The notes beneath the pieces were generated by a model. That model did no database searches. It worked only from the letters and a program-made list of their open reading frames with translations, and was not told the origin of the DNA. From JAEUJM01 sp041918615 (GTDB lineage Bacteria; Actinomycetota; Acidimicrobiia; Acidimicrobiales; DATDAH01): a stretch of 64,000 nt of DNA. Of the stretch, positions 51,874 through 60,730 are shown piece by piece. Where the stretch lies: contig JAYRVH010000030.1 in NCBI GenBank assembly GCA_041918615.1, positions 1-64,000 on the forward strand. The letters are read 5' to 3'. Both the position numbers and the translations under genes were made by a program. Each line of letters starts with the position of its first letter. Position 1 is the stretch's first letter.

Positions 51874-52994
51874 CCGTCCACCCCCAGGCGTCGTGCGAGC
51901 AGCTCGAGCCGATCGTCGGGCTGCACCATGGCCAGGCGCACGTGGCCCGACCCGGCCTCACCATAGAAGTCGCCCGGGCTCACCAGCGCGCCGGCATCCG
52001 TGGCGAGGCGACGGGCCAGCGCCCAGGCGTCGCCGTCGGGGGCCGCCAGCCACAGGTAGAACGCCCCACCGGGCAGGCTCACGTCGAGCCCGACCGAACC
52101 CAGCACCGACGCCACCCGCTCGAGCCGGGACCGGTAGCGGGCCCGCTGGGCGTCGACGTGCACGTCGTCGCCGTAGGCCACGGCCGCGGCCGCCTGTACC
52201 GGTCCGGGGACCATGAGCCCTGCGTGCTTCCGCACCTCGCGGAGGTAGTCCACGAGCTCCCCGTCGCCGGCGTAGAAGCCCGCCCGCACTCCGGCGAGGT
52301 TCGATCGCTTCGACAGCGAGTGCACCGCCACCACCCCGGCGGTGCCCTCGCCGAGGATGGTGCGTGGTGGGCCCTGCCAGGTGAACTCGGCGTAGCACTC
52401 GTCGCTGAAGACGGGCACGCCCGCCGAGCGCCCCCAGGCCGCCGCCGCCGCGAGGTCGTCGAGGCCCCCGGCTGGGTTGCCCGGCGTGTTCACCCACAGG
52501 CAGAGTGCCCGCCCGGCATCGGCCGGGTCGATGGTGGACAGGTCCACGCGCCACCGATCGTCCACGGCCACCGCGACGGCACGGCACCCGGCGAGGGTGG
52601 CACCCATGGCGTAGGAGGGGTAGCTGACGGCGGGGTAGAGCACCGTGTCGCGGTCCGGCGCACGCAGGCGGAGCCACTGGGGCAGACCCGCTACGAACTC
52701 CTTCGTGCCGACGCACGCGCCCAGGTCGGCCGGGGCAACGGTGATGGCGAACCGGCGCTCGAGCCAGTCCGATGCCGCCTCGCGGAAGGCAGGGGTGCCG
52801 ATCGAAGCCGGGTACCCCCGCTCGGCGCCCGAGGATCCCAGCGCGGCGACGACCGCTGCGGGCGGTGGGTCACAGGGCGTGCCGATCGAGAGGTCCACCA
52901 TCCCGCCGGGATGCCGGTCGGCCACGGCCTTCAGTTCGTCGAGGCGGTCGTACGGGTAGGGCGGGGGCCGGAACGGCTCCGGGCGGGAGCTCAC
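51870..52994 (-). CDS. dapC: Succinyldiaminopimelate transaminase
   Basis: Predicted 374 aa, GTG start overlapping the hflX stop (GTGA). Fold-type I aminotransferase: SIGTPCDPPP, YPASIGTPAFREAASDWLER, NTPGNPAGGL, FSDECYAEFTW and the PLP lysine in SLSKRSNLAGVRAGF. The sequence is of the class I/II DapC type, converting N-succinyl-2-amino-6-oxopimelate to succinyl-DAP with glutamate. Translationally coupled between hflX and the membrane protein. Confidence 0.9.
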   Translation of the reverse strand: MSSRPEPFRPPPYPYDRLDELKAVADRHPGGMVDLSIGTPCDPPPAAVVAALGSSGAERGYPASIGTPAFREAASDWLERRFAITVAPADLGACVGTKEFVAGLPQWLRLRAPDRDTVLYPAVSYPSYAMGATLAGCRAVAVAVDDRWRVDLSTIDPADAGRALCLWVNTPGNPAGGLDDLAAAAAWGRSAGVPVFSDECYAEFTWQGPPRTILGEGTAGVVAVHSLSKRSNLAGVRAGFYAGDGELVDYLREVRKHAGLMVPGPVQAAAAVAYGDDVHVDAQRARYRSRLERVASVLGSVGLDVSLPGGAFYLWLAAPDGDAWALARRLATDAGALVSPGDFYGEAGSGHVRLAMVQPDDRLELLARRLGVDG

Positions 52995-54250
52995 GACACG
53001 ACGAACGACGTCACGTGGGCCACCCCGGCCTCGTCGAGACGGGCCCGCACGGCCATCCCACCCTCGGTGGCGCGCTCCTCGAGGACCTCACCCTCCCGAT
53101 GGACCCTGGCAAGCACGTCACCCCGGCCGAAGGGCACGAGCAGGTCGACGGTGGTGGTCTCCCGGTGCAGCCGATCGCCGAGAAGCAGCAGCAGCCGATC
53201 GATCCCCTCACCGGTACGAGCCGAAAGGGCCACCGAACCCGGGACGAGGGCCGCCCGTCGACCGGCCTCGGGCGTGCGGTCGGCCTTGTTCCACACCAGC
53301 AACTCGGGAACGCGACCGGCACCGATCTCGGACAGCACCGAACGGACCGCGGCGATCTGCGCATCGGGGTCGACCGCCGAGGCGTCCACAACGTGCAGGA
53401 GGAGGTCGGCCTCGGAGACGACCTCGAGCGTGGACTTGAAGGCCTCGACCAGTTGGTGCGGGAGCTTCTGCACGAACCCGACGGTGTCGGTGACGAGCAC
53501 GTTGCGTCCGCCGGGCAGCTCGAGCCGACGCGTCGTGGCATCGAGCGTGGCGAAGAGGCGATCCTCGACGAGGACGCCGGCGTCGGTGAGCCGGTTGAGC
53601 AACGTGGACTTCCCGGCGTTGGTGTAGCCCACGACCGCAACGGTGGGCGTCTGCGAGCGCTTGCGCGCCTTGCGTTGCGTGGCCCGGTGCCGGCCGATCT
53701 CGCGCAGCTCGGCCTCGAGCCGGTGGATGCGCCGGACCAGCCGCCGGCGGTCGACCTCGAGCTGGGTCTCGCCCGGTCCCCTGGTGCCGATCCCACCCGC
53801 CTGTTGACTGAGCTGGCTGCCCCGCCCGCGGAGCCGGGGCAGGCGGTACCGCAGCTGGGCCAACTCGACCTGGGCCTTGCCCTCCTGGCTGTGGGCGTTC
53901 TGGGCGAAGATGTCGAGGATCACCGCAGTGCGGTCGATGGCTGTCCGGCCGAGGATCTTCTCGAGGTTGAACTGCTGCGCCGGGCTCAGCTCGTCGTCGA
54001 AGACCACCGTGTCCGAGTCGACCGCGAGCGAGATCTCCCGCAGCTCGTCCACCTTGCCCCGCCCGACGTAGGTGGCCGGGTCAGGGGCTCGTCGGCGCTG
54101 CACCGTTCGGGCCACGACGTCGGCGCCCGCGGTGTCGACGAGCAGGGCGAGCTCGTCGAGCGAGGACTCGACCGACTCCTCCGTCGCGGGAGGGACCTGC
54201 ACGCCCACGAGGACGATCTTCTCGCGGAATGACCGGTCGATCAGCGCCAT
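52991..54250 (-). CDS. hflX: Ribosome-associated GTPase HflX
   Basis: Predicted 419 aa. N-terminal HflX domain (TYVGRGKVDEL, then DDELSPAQQFNLE) and the G domain with Walker A VGYTNAGKSTLLNRL, switch region LFATLDATTRRLEL, DTVGFVQKLPHQLVEAFKST and NKAD. The Gln-rich linker QLSQQAGGIGTRGPGETQLE is diagnostic. HflX splits stalled ribosomes under stress. It is the upstream gene of the hflX-dapC block, all with 4-nt overlaps. Confidence 0.95.
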   Translation of the reverse strand: MALIDRSFREKIVLVGVQVPPATEESVESSLDELALLVDTAGADVVARTVQRRRAPDPATYVGRGKVDELREISLAVDSDTVVFDDELSPAQQFNLEKILGRTAIDRTAVILDIFAQNAHSQEGKAQVELAQLRYRLPRLRGRGSQLSQQAGGIGTRGPGETQLEVDRRRLVRRIHRLEAELREIGRHRATQRKARKRSQTPTVAVVGYTNAGKSTLLNRLTDAGVLVEDRLFATLDATTRRLELPGGRNVLVTDTVGFVQKLPHQLVEAFKSTLEVVSEADLLLHVVDASAVDPDAQIAAVRSVLSEIGAGRVPELLVWNKADRTPEAGRRAALVPGSVALSARTGEGIDRLLLLLGDRLHRETTTVDLLVPFGRGDVLARVHREGEVLEERATEGGMAVRARLDEAGVAHVTSFVVS

Positions 54251-54320
54251 GAGCCCCCCTGCCTAGCCGGTCGGGCCGACTGACGCAGGCGAATTCCGAG
54301 GGCGGTTCCCGCTCGCCCGC

Positions 54321-55190
54321 TCACGCAGTCCCGTCGATGACCGGCCACGGGTACTCGACGAGCCCGATGGACACCGTCGGGCCGCCGAGCAGGATCGTGT
54401 CGTCGCGGAGCGTGACCTCTGCCGTTCCTCCCAGCATGCGGACCGCCACCCGGGGACCGACGAGGCCCCATCGGTGGGCCACTGCGGCCGCGGCGCAGGC
54501 CCCGGTACCGCAGGCCAGCGTGCGCCCGACGCCACGCTCGAAGACGTCGAGGCGCAACTCGTCGCGTTCGGTGCCGATGCTGATGACCTCCACGTTGGTG
54601 CCACCTGGCGTCCTGTCGTTCGCGAGATGGCCGATCTCGACCACATCGGGGGCGGTGCCGGGATCCGGCGTGAAGAGCACGAGGTGAGGATTGCCCATGC
54701 TGGCCCGGGCCGCCGCAGCCACGCCGTCCCCGAGCCAATCCGGGTCGTCGCCATGGTCGTCGACCGGCCCCATGTCGACCGTCACCTCATGGGTGCGCGG
54801 CCTGGTGCCGGCCTCGATGTCCAGGGTGCGCATCCCGGCATCGGTGGCCACCACCAGGCGGGGGCCGTCCGCCAGACCGGCCTGCACCACAGCCTGCCCG
54901 AGGCAGCGCACACCGTTGCCGCTCATCTCGGCCCGGGAGCCATCCGCGTTGAACAGCACCATTGTCACATCGGCGCCGGCGGCGCCCGCGGTCACATCGG
55001 CGCCGGCGGCGCCCGCGGTCACATCGGCGCCGGCGGCGCCCGCGGTCACATGAATGAAGCCGTCGGCACCGATGCCCCGGTGGCGGTCGCAGAGCGCTCG
55101 GGCCATGTCGGGCGAGACCACCTGCTCGCCCGCTGGGTCGACCAGCACCAGGAAGTCGTTGCCGAGGCCATGGTGCTTGGTCAGGTGCAT
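54321..55190 (-). CDS. dapF: Diaminopimelate epimerase, with Ser at first catalytic Cys and a 27-residue repeat insert
   Basis: Predicted 289 aa from ATG 55190; the start overlaps the miaA end by 10 bases. N-terminal KHHGLGNDFLVLVD, GIGADGFIHVT, then the inserted array of three T-A-G-A-A-G-A-D-V units, then NADGSRAEMSGNGVRCLGQA and later TLACGTGACAAAAVAHRW. In classical DapF the two catalytic cysteines are in MCGNG and CGTG; here the first reads MSGNG (Ser) while CGTG is kept. A neighbouring Cys lies in GVRCLG. Either Ser or that Cys may serve as the second acid/base. Interconverts LL- and meso-diaminopimelate. Confidence 0.92.
   Translation of the reverse strand: MHLTKHHGLGNDFLVLVDPAGEQVVSPDMARALCDRHRGIGADGFIHVTAGAAGADVTAGAAGADVTAGAAGADVTMVLFNADGSRAEMSGNGVRCLGQAVVQAGLADGPRLVVATDAGMRTLDIEAGTRPRTHEVTVDMGPVDDHGDDPDWLGDGVAAAARASMGNPHLVLFTPDPGTAPDVVEIGHLANDRTPGGTNVEVISIGTERDELRLDVFERGVGRTLACGTGACAAAAVAHRWGLVGPRVAVRMLGGTAEVTLRDDTILLGGPTVSIGLVEYPWPVIDGTA
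54964..55044. repeat. 27-bp tandem repeat, three copies, inside dapF
   Basis: GTCACATCGGCGCC followed by GGCGGCGCCCGCG (27 bases) repeats exactly three times. On the minus strand each copy is nine codons (T-A-G-A-A-G-A-D-V), so the array adds 27 residues in frame between the first substrate strand and the NADGS block of DapF. Confidence 0.97.
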
Positions 55191-56101
55191 CCGTACCAGT
55201 CTCGCAGGACCATCGGCAGAAGCCGCCTCGAATCGCCGCTGTGCCCCAGCCAACCGATCCGCGGATCGCGTCTGAACCACGAGCGCTGTCGTCGGGCGAA
55301 CCGGCGGGTTCGAACGACGGCTCGGTCGACGGCGACCTCCAGGGGCAGGTCCTCCTCCAGGTGCAACAGGAGCTCGCGGTAGCCAAGCGCCTGCCGCGCC
55401 GTGCGGGAGACGCCGCCCGGCGTCGCGGCCAGGGCCCGCACCTCCTCGAGGAAGCCCGACGCCAGCTGCTCCTCGTAGCGATCGGCAATCCGCGTGGCGG
55501 TGACCTCGGGCGGCAACCAGAGGCCCAGAAGGCGGAAGTCGGTCGGCCCGTACTCCTCCATGCCGGGGCCGAACGACGAGAACCGCCGCCCGCTCCCGAC
55601 CGAGACCTCGAGCGCTCGCTGGACACGTCGCCGATTGGTGCGCTCCATGCGTCCCGCGGCGACCGGATCGAGCGCGGACAACCGCTGGTACAGCACCTCC
55701 ACGTCCGGCTCTGCGGCGAGGGCGGCTCGCACCTCGGGGTATTGGCCGGGGAACTCGAGGTCGTCCACCGCTGCTCGGAGGTAGAGCCCGGTGCCCCCCA
55801 CCAGCAGTGCCCGGTGGCCGCGCCGCTCGATGCCGGCGAGGGCGGCGCGGAACGCCGTCTGGAAGCGGGTGACGGTGTACTCCTCGCTCGGGTCGACCAG
55901 ATCGAGGAGATGGTGCGGGACCTCTCGGCGCTCGTCCGGGGTGGGCTTCGCCGTGCCGATGTCCATGCCGCGGTACACCTGCATCGAATCGACCGAGACG
56001 ATCTCGATGTCCGACCGGGCGCGGGCGAGCGCAAGGGCCAGGGCGGACTTCCCGGAGGCCGTGGGCCCGACGAGCGCGAGGTGCCTCCCGCGCTCGTTCA
56101 C
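55181..56101 (-). CDS. miaA: tRNA dimethylallyltransferase (MiaA)
   Basis: Predicted 306 aa. P-loop VGPTASGKSALALALA, SVDSMQVYRGMDIGTAKPT with the conserved Asp/Ser/Tyr of the isopentenyl transfer site, VPHHLLDLVDP, GGTGLYLRA and RQRSWFRRDPRI. Adds dimethylallyl to A37 of tRNAs that read UNN codons; MiaB, encoded just upstream, then methylthiolates it. Its end overlaps the dapF start by 10 bases, so dapF is coupled to it. Confidence 0.95.
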   Translation of the reverse strand: MNERGRHLALVGPTASGKSALALALARARSDIEIVSVDSMQVYRGMDIGTAKPTPDERREVPHHLLDLVDPSEEYTVTRFQTAFRAALAGIERRGHRALLVGGTGLYLRAAVDDLEFPGQYPEVRAALAAEPDVEVLYQRLSALDPVAAGRMERTNRRRVQRALEVSVGSGRRFSSFGPGMEEYGPTDFRLLGLWLPPEVTATRIADRYEEQLASGFLEEVRALAATPGGVSRTARQALGYRELLLHLEEDLPLEVAVDRAVVRTRRFARRQRSWFRRDPRIGWLGHSGDSRRLLPMVLRDWYGCT

Positions 56102-56106
56102 CTGCC

Positions 56107-57492
56107 TCAGGCCACGACCACCGGGATCCGAGTGCGGTACCTCGGTGCCGCCAACACCTCGCGCAGCTCGCCGCGCAACGAATGAGCGCCGGCACGGGTG
56201 ACTTCGACGGTCGCAAACGTGCCCGACCGCATCGGGCTCGCAGCGAAGTGCACCAGCTTGTTCTGGCGCGTCCGCCCCGTGGTCAACGTCGGATCGGTCC
56301 GGCTGGGGCCCTCGACGACCACTTCCTCGACGCGCCCGACGCGCGCCTGGTGCGCGGCCCGGGTCGACCGCTCGACCACGACCCGCAGCCGATCGAATCG
56401 CTCGGCGATCACCTCGGGAGCGACGAAATCGACCTGGCGCCCGGCGGCCTCGGTGCCGGCCCGAGGCGAGTAGATGAAGGTGAAGGCGCTGTCGTAACGC
56501 GCCGCCGCTGCTACCTCGAGCGTGTCGGCGAAGTCCGACTCGGTCTCACCGGGGAAGCCGACGATGATGTCGGTGCTGACGGCGAGGTCATCGATGGCTG
56601 CCCGGGCGGCAGCCAGCTTCGCCAGGTAGCGCTCGCCCGTGTATCCCCGGTGCATGGCTGCCAGCACCCGGGCACTTCCGGACTGGAGCGGCAGGTGCAG
56701 GTGCTCGCACACCTCTGGCGTGTCGGCCATAGCCGCGATGGTGTCGCCACGCAGGTCCTTCGGGTGGGGGCTGGTATAGCGAACCCGACGTATGCCCTCG
56801 ACCCGGGCGACCGAGCGCAGCAGCGGCGCGAACAGCGGTCGTGGCTGACCGGCGCCGTCCCTGCCGTACGAGTTCACGTTCTGGCCGAGCAGGGTGACTT
56901 CGGTGACACCCTGAACCGCCAGGGCCGCCACCTCGGCCACGACCTCGTCGAGCGGCCGGCTGATCTCGGGCCCGCGGACGGCCGGCACGATGCAGAACGC
57001 GCACCCGTTGTCACAGCCGATCTGAATCGTGACCCAGGCCGCGTGGCGTGCATCCCGCCGGGCCGGCAGCGCCGAGGGAAACGCCTCACGGTCCTCCAGG
57101 ACCGTGGCCTCGAGGATCTCGGTGACCGGCCCCCGACTGGCTGCCTCGTTCAGCAGCTCGGCGGCTCGGTGCACGTTGTGGGTGCCGAAGACCACGTCGA
57201 CGTGGGGTGCTCGCTCGCGTATCAGGTCGCGATCCTTCTGCGCGAGACAGCCGGCCACGGCTATCTGCAGGCCCGGGCGCCGAGCCTTCAACGACTTGAG
57301 GTGACCCAGATGGCCGTAGAGCTTGTTGTCCGCGTTCTCGCGGATGCAGCACGTGTTGAGGACGATGACGTCGGCCGAGGCGTCGTCCCCGGCCTCCACC
57401 AGGCCGTCAGCCTCGAGGAGGCCCGCGATCCGCTCCGAGTCGTGCTCGTTCATCTGACACCCGAAGGTTCGGATGGCGTAGGTCCTGGCCAC
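56107..57492 (-). CDS. miaB: tRNA-2-methylthio-N6-dimethylallyladenosine synthase (MiaB)
   Basis: Predicted 461 aa. N-terminal MTTase domain with FGCQMNEHDSERIAG and NTCCIRENADNKL (three Cys of the auxiliary cluster, the last in AGCLAQ), radical SAM CDNGCAFCIVPAVRG motif (CxxxCxxC), and C-terminal TRAM domain with the TTGRTRQNKLVHF start. Five bases upstream of miaA, so miaB-miaA-dapF form a transcription unit. The product of the pair is ms2i6A37 in tRNA. Confidence 0.96.
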   Translation of the reverse strand: MARTYAIRTFGCQMNEHDSERIAGLLEADGLVEAGDDASADVIVLNTCCIRENADNKLYGHLGHLKSLKARRPGLQIAVAGCLAQKDRDLIRERAPHVDVVFGTHNVHRAAELLNEAASRGPVTEILEATVLEDREAFPSALPARRDARHAAWVTIQIGCDNGCAFCIVPAVRGPEISRPLDEVVAEVAALAVQGVTEVTLLGQNVNSYGRDGAGQPRPLFAPLLRSVARVEGIRRVRYTSPHPKDLRGDTIAAMADTPEVCEHLHLPLQSGSARVLAAMHRGYTGERYLAKLAAARAAIDDLAVSTDIIVGFPGETESDFADTLEVAAAARYDSAFTFIYSPRAGTEAAGRQVDFVAPEVIAERFDRLRVVVERSTRAAHQARVGRVEEVVVEGPSRTDPTLTTGRTRQNKLVHFAASPMRSGTFATVEVTRAGAHSLRGELREVLAAPRYRTRIPVVVA

Positions 57493-57534
57493 CGCACCAG
57501 GGTAGGGGCCACGGCGCGACCCGCCGCCCGCCGT

Positions 57535-58008
57535 TCAGTTGGCGGCCAGGGTGAAGCCGCAGTGCAGCCTGCTGTAACGGTTGAGCTGCGCAATGGCTAC
57601 CTGCGCCTCGGCGAATTCGGACAGGCGCTGCCCTCGACGCTGGAACGCGGCCTGGCTGGGTGCCTCGGCGGCCGCGTCGGCCAGCCGGCGGGTGACCCCG
57701 CCCACCAGCGCGAGCGCATCGCTCAGTTCGTCCGGCGCGACGGCCCGGGCCTCGTCGTACAGGTCGGCCGCCTGGAGCGACGACGACACGATCAGCGGCT
57801 GCAGCTGCTGCCAGTCGGTGACGCCGTCGGCCTGCCGGCCCGAGGTGCGGTCGGCCGCGGCCACCCGGGCCAGCGCGTCACACACGCCGGCCGAGTCGTA
57901 CACCGCACCGCGCCCGTCGCCCGCCAGCTCGGGCCGGGTCTGCACGCCGGCACCGCACGCGCACGTCGCCCCCACCAGAAGGGCAACGAGGACGGACAGG
58001 CGGGCCAC
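57535..58008 (-). CDS. Exported helical hypothetical protein
   Basis: Predicted 157 aa from GTG 58008; the open frame extends upstream but with no conservation. Signal peptide residues 1-18 (VARLSVLVALLVGATC); the Cys pair region TCACG could be a weak lipobox. The mature part is helical and Ala/Leu/Asp-rich with two Cys (GVCDALARV, LHCGFTLA) that may form a disulfide, resembling short actinobacterial periplasmic proteins. No known function. Between recA and miaB where recX is common, but it is not RecX. Confidence 0.55.
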   Translation of the reverse strand: MARLSVLVALLVGATCACGAGVQTRPELAGDGRGAVYDSAGVCDALARVAAADRTSGRQADGVTDWQQLQPLIVSSSLQAADLYDEARAVAPDELSDALALVGGVTRRLADAAAEAPSQAAFQRRGQRLSEFAEAQVAIAQLNRYSRLHCGFTLAAN

Positions 58009-58208
58009 GATGATCGAGTGTGCCAGGCCCAGCTCGTGCAGTTGCCCGCGGCCGTCCGCCAGTCGAGGCAATGACTCTCCCGACGAGCGGGACAGTGCGT
58101 CGAGGAAGCGCCGACGGCAGCTCTGAGCGCGTGGCCCGACGTGCGAATCGACCGCCGCCAGGTCGGGGCTGGCGGCGGTCGATGTGGTGGCGGGTGGATC
58201 TGGCGGCG

Positions 58209-58260
58209 CCGGGGGCAGGGTCGCCCCGGCGCAGCTTCGTCCGGGGGCAGGGTCGCCCCG
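58209..58260 (-). terminator. Two repeated GC hairpins downstream of recA
   Basis: CCGGGGGCAGGG followed by TCGCCCCGG (21 bases) occurs at 58209-58229 and 58240-58260, a direct repeat whose minus-strand form CCGGGG-N8-CCCCGG folds into a hairpin. Sitting just past the recA stop, the pair looks like a tandem terminator. No T run follows. Confidence 0.5.
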
Positions 58261-58270
58261 GTGTCTGGAT

Positions 58271-60652
58271 TCAGTCGTCGAGCGAGATGGGCTCGTCGTC
58301 CTTGTCGGTGAAGGTGTCATCGGACGGCTTCGTCACATCGCCGGCATGCTCCGGGGCGTCTTCGCCGATGCCCACGTGCTGGCGGATGCGCTCGGAGAGC
58401 TCGACCATGATCTCGGGGGTCTCACGGAGGAACTCCTTGGCGTTCTCACGACCCTGCCCGAGCTGCTCGCCCTCGTAGGTGTACCAGGCGCCCGACTTCT
58501 TCACGAGGCCGAACTCGACACCCAGGTCGAGCAGCGAGCCCTCACGGCTGATGCCCTTGCCGTACATGATGTCGAACTCCGCCTGCTTGAACGGGGGCGA
58601 ACAGTTCGAGGCCACCACGTCGTCGGCAACAAGGGTGTGATGCTCGTCGACCTCGACGTCGTAGATCCGCTTCCACGCCGGCGGGCTGATGGAGACGATC
58701 CGGTCGTACCACACGTCCTCGTCGAGCAGGTCGTGCAGGAACTGGCTCTCCAAGGCGTCGGCCAGGCGCTGGACCCGGTCACGCCGCAGTCGGCTGTGCC
58801 CCAGAACCTGCCGGAGGCCGCCCTGGGGGTCGCCGGCATCCTCGCCCACCAGGGATGCGGCGAGTTGCGGGCTGACTCCGAGCCCCCGCAGGTAGATCAC
58901 GATGGGCTCGGTCTGGTTGGCCGCGAGATAGTTCCGCTGCGATCCTCGATGCCTGCCCATGCCGGGGTCGCACAACTCGGAGCTGAGCACCTGTCCTTTC
59001 GGGCCCCACGAAGGGATCGCCTCGGCGAAACGTCTGACGTTCTCGATCCCGCCGATCCGAACCTCCCAGATCGGCCGCCGGCTCTGTACCTTGCGCCCGT
59101 TCACGATGCTGGGGCGCTTCTGGGTGGGGTCGTACTCGCGCACCGAGCTTCCGACACTCCAGCGCAGCAGGAGCCAGTGGATCTGGTGGGCGAGCTGCTC
59201 GGACGTCGTGGTGAACCCGAGGCGCAGTCCGCCCGTCTGCTCTCGGCTGACCCAGCCGTCGCTCTCCCAGATCCCCAGGAGGAGGTTGGCCGTCACGTCG
59301 GCCGACACGTCCGAGGCGAAAAACGCCGCCGGGATCGTCTTCTCCCACGCCAAGTGGCCGTGGATGCCGGCCCAACGGGCCAGGGCCAGCACGCCGTTCT
59401 CCTCGCCGGGACGGTGGGAGAACGAGCGGGTGATGCCCCGGTTGTAGGACCTGCACCCGAGGGTCACGGCGATGGCGGCGGCGTCCTCCTTCAGCACCTC
59501 GTCGGTGTTGATGAACTGGATCGGCGTCTTGCCGCCGACGTATCCGTCGCCGATCAGGTAGCCGAGCAGGCGGGCGCAGTCGGCGGAAATCGGCTCGTGC
59601 TCGCCGAAGCCGATCCACTGACGGGGACGGGCCACGCGGTCGCCGGTGGTGAGCTCGCCGGCCTCGAGCCAGCCACGGTCGGTGAAGACCTTGTGGTCGG
59701 GCGTCACCGACAGGACGGTGCCGCCGCTCAGGTGCAGCCCGATGACCTCGGCCTCGCCCTGGTCCATCCGCTGGCGGATGGGCCGGACGTGGAGCTTGCC
59801 CAGCTTGTCGGCGGCCACCACCGAGGTGCCAGCGCCCTGCTCGACGATGTCCTCGATGGTGTGGGTGCGTCCCGATGTGGGGTCGAAGACCAGGGTGCCG
59901 GCCGCGAAGCACTTGTTCTTCACGACCTTCACCCGAGTGCGGTTGCCGACCACCTCGACGCCGTCCTTGATGGCCTCGATGCGGCGGATGTCGAGCCGGA
60001 CCGAGGAGTAGAACTTGAGCGCCCGGCCGCCCGGCGTGGTCTCCGGTGAGCCGAACATCACCCCGATCTTCTCGCGCAGCTGGTTGATGAAGATGCAGAT
60101 GGTGTCGGACTTGTTGAGGTTGGCGGTGAGCTTGCGGAGCGCCTGGGACATGAGGCGTGCCTGGAGCCCGACGTGGGTGTCGCCCATCTCGCCTTCGATC
60201 TCGGCTCGGGGTGTTAGGGCGGCCACCGAGTCGATGACGACCACGTCGAGTGCCCCGGAACGGATCAGGGTGTCGACGATCTCGAGTGCCTGCTCGCCCG
60301 TGTCCGGCTGGGAGATGAGCAACTCGTCGATGTCGACGCCGATGGCCGCGGCGTAGACCGGGTCCATCGCGTGCTCGGCATCGATGTAGGCGCAGATGCC
60401 GCCGTTGCGCTGGGCCTCGGCCACCACGTGCATGGCGAGCGTGGACTTGCCCGAGGACTCGGGCCCGTAGATCTCGGTTACCCGCCCTCGGGGCAGGCCA
60501 CCGACGCCCAGGGCGATGTCGAGCGACATGGCACCCGTGGGGATCGACTCGATGCCCATCGTGGTCTTCTCGCCCATCTTCATGATGGAACCTTCGCCGT
60601 GCGCCTTGGTGATCTGGCCAAGGGCCATCTCGAGTGCCTTGTCTCGCTCCAC
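58271..60652 (-). CDS. recA: Recombinase RecA precursor with an in-frame intein
   Basis: Predicted 793 aa from the GTG at 60652; the open frame continues upstream but only to residues without homology. The N-extein is residues 1-247: Walker A GPESSGKST (63-71), YIDAEHAMDP, VVVIDSVAALTPRAE and FINQLREKIGVMFG. The 436-aa intein follows, and the C-extein (110 aa) resumes with CSPPFKQAEFDIMYGKGISR and ends in an acidic tail. Spliced RecA would be 357 aa, a normal length. Central to recombination and to activating LexA self-cleavage. The promoter carries a LexA box (see entry). Confidence 0.97.
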   Translation of the reverse strand: MERDKALEMALGQITKAHGEGSIMKMGEKTTMGIESIPTGAMSLDIALGVGGLPRGRVTEIYGPESSGKSTLAMHVVAEAQRNGGICAYIDAEHAMDPVYAAAIGVDIDELLISQPDTGEQALEIVDTLIRSGALDVVVIDSVAALTPRAEIEGEMGDTHVGLQARLMSQALRKLTANLNKSDTICIFINQLREKIGVMFGSPETTPGGRALKFYSSVRLDIRRIEAIKDGVEVVGNRTRVKVVKNKCFAAGTLVFDPTSGRTHTIEDIVEQGAGTSVVAADKLGKLHVRPIRQRMDQGEAEVIGLHLSGGTVLSVTPDHKVFTDRGWLEAGELTTGDRVARPRQWIGFGEHEPISADCARLLGYLIGDGYVGGKTPIQFINTDEVLKEDAAAIAVTLGCRSYNRGITRSFSHRPGEENGVLALARWAGIHGHLAWEKTIPAAFFASDVSADVTANLLLGIWESDGWVSREQTGGLRLGFTTTSEQLAHQIHWLLLRWSVGSSVREYDPTQKRPSIVNGRKVQSRRPIWEVRIGGIENVRRFAEAIPSWGPKGQVLSSELCDPGMGRHRGSQRNYLAANQTEPIVIYLRGLGVSPQLAASLVGEDAGDPQGGLRQVLGHSRLRRDRVQRLADALESQFLHDLLDEDVWYDRIVSISPPAWKRIYDVEVDEHHTLVADDVVASNCSPPFKQAEFDIMYGKGISREGSLLDLGVEFGLVKKSGAWYTYEGEQLGQGRENAKEFLRETPEIMVELSERIRQHVGIGEDAPEHAGDVTKPSDDTFTDKDDEPISLDD
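58604..59911 (-). other. RecA intein with LAGLIDADG homing endonuclease
   Basis: A 436-residue insertion between NK of VVKVVKNK-type sequence and CSPPFKQ. Splicing blocks: Cys1 in CFAAGTLVFDPTSGRTH, block B TPDHKVFTDRGW, endonuclease motifs LLGYLIGDGYVGG and LLLGIWESDGWVSR, C-terminal block F EVDEHHTLVADDVV, then Ala-Ser-Asn before the Cys+1. The site and size match the M. tuberculosis RecA intein (PI-MtuI class). The penultimate residue is Ser where His is usual. Confidence 0.95.
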
Positions 60653-60666
60653 GGTGTGCCTTCCTC

Positions 60667-60730
60667 TGTTCGGGTGTTGTGTGGTGTTCGGGTGTTCAGG
60701 GGTGTTCAGGGGTGGTCTGGTGTTCAGGGA
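60667..60730. repeat. Short direct repeats in the recA leader
   Basis: Variants of GGTGTTCAGGG and TGTTCGGG recur at about 60669, 60684, 60691, 60701 and 60720, directly upstream of the recA start. On the transcript (minus strand) they read as ACACC(C)CTGAACACC repeats. Part of the roughly 270-base leader; role unknown. Confidence 0.7.
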
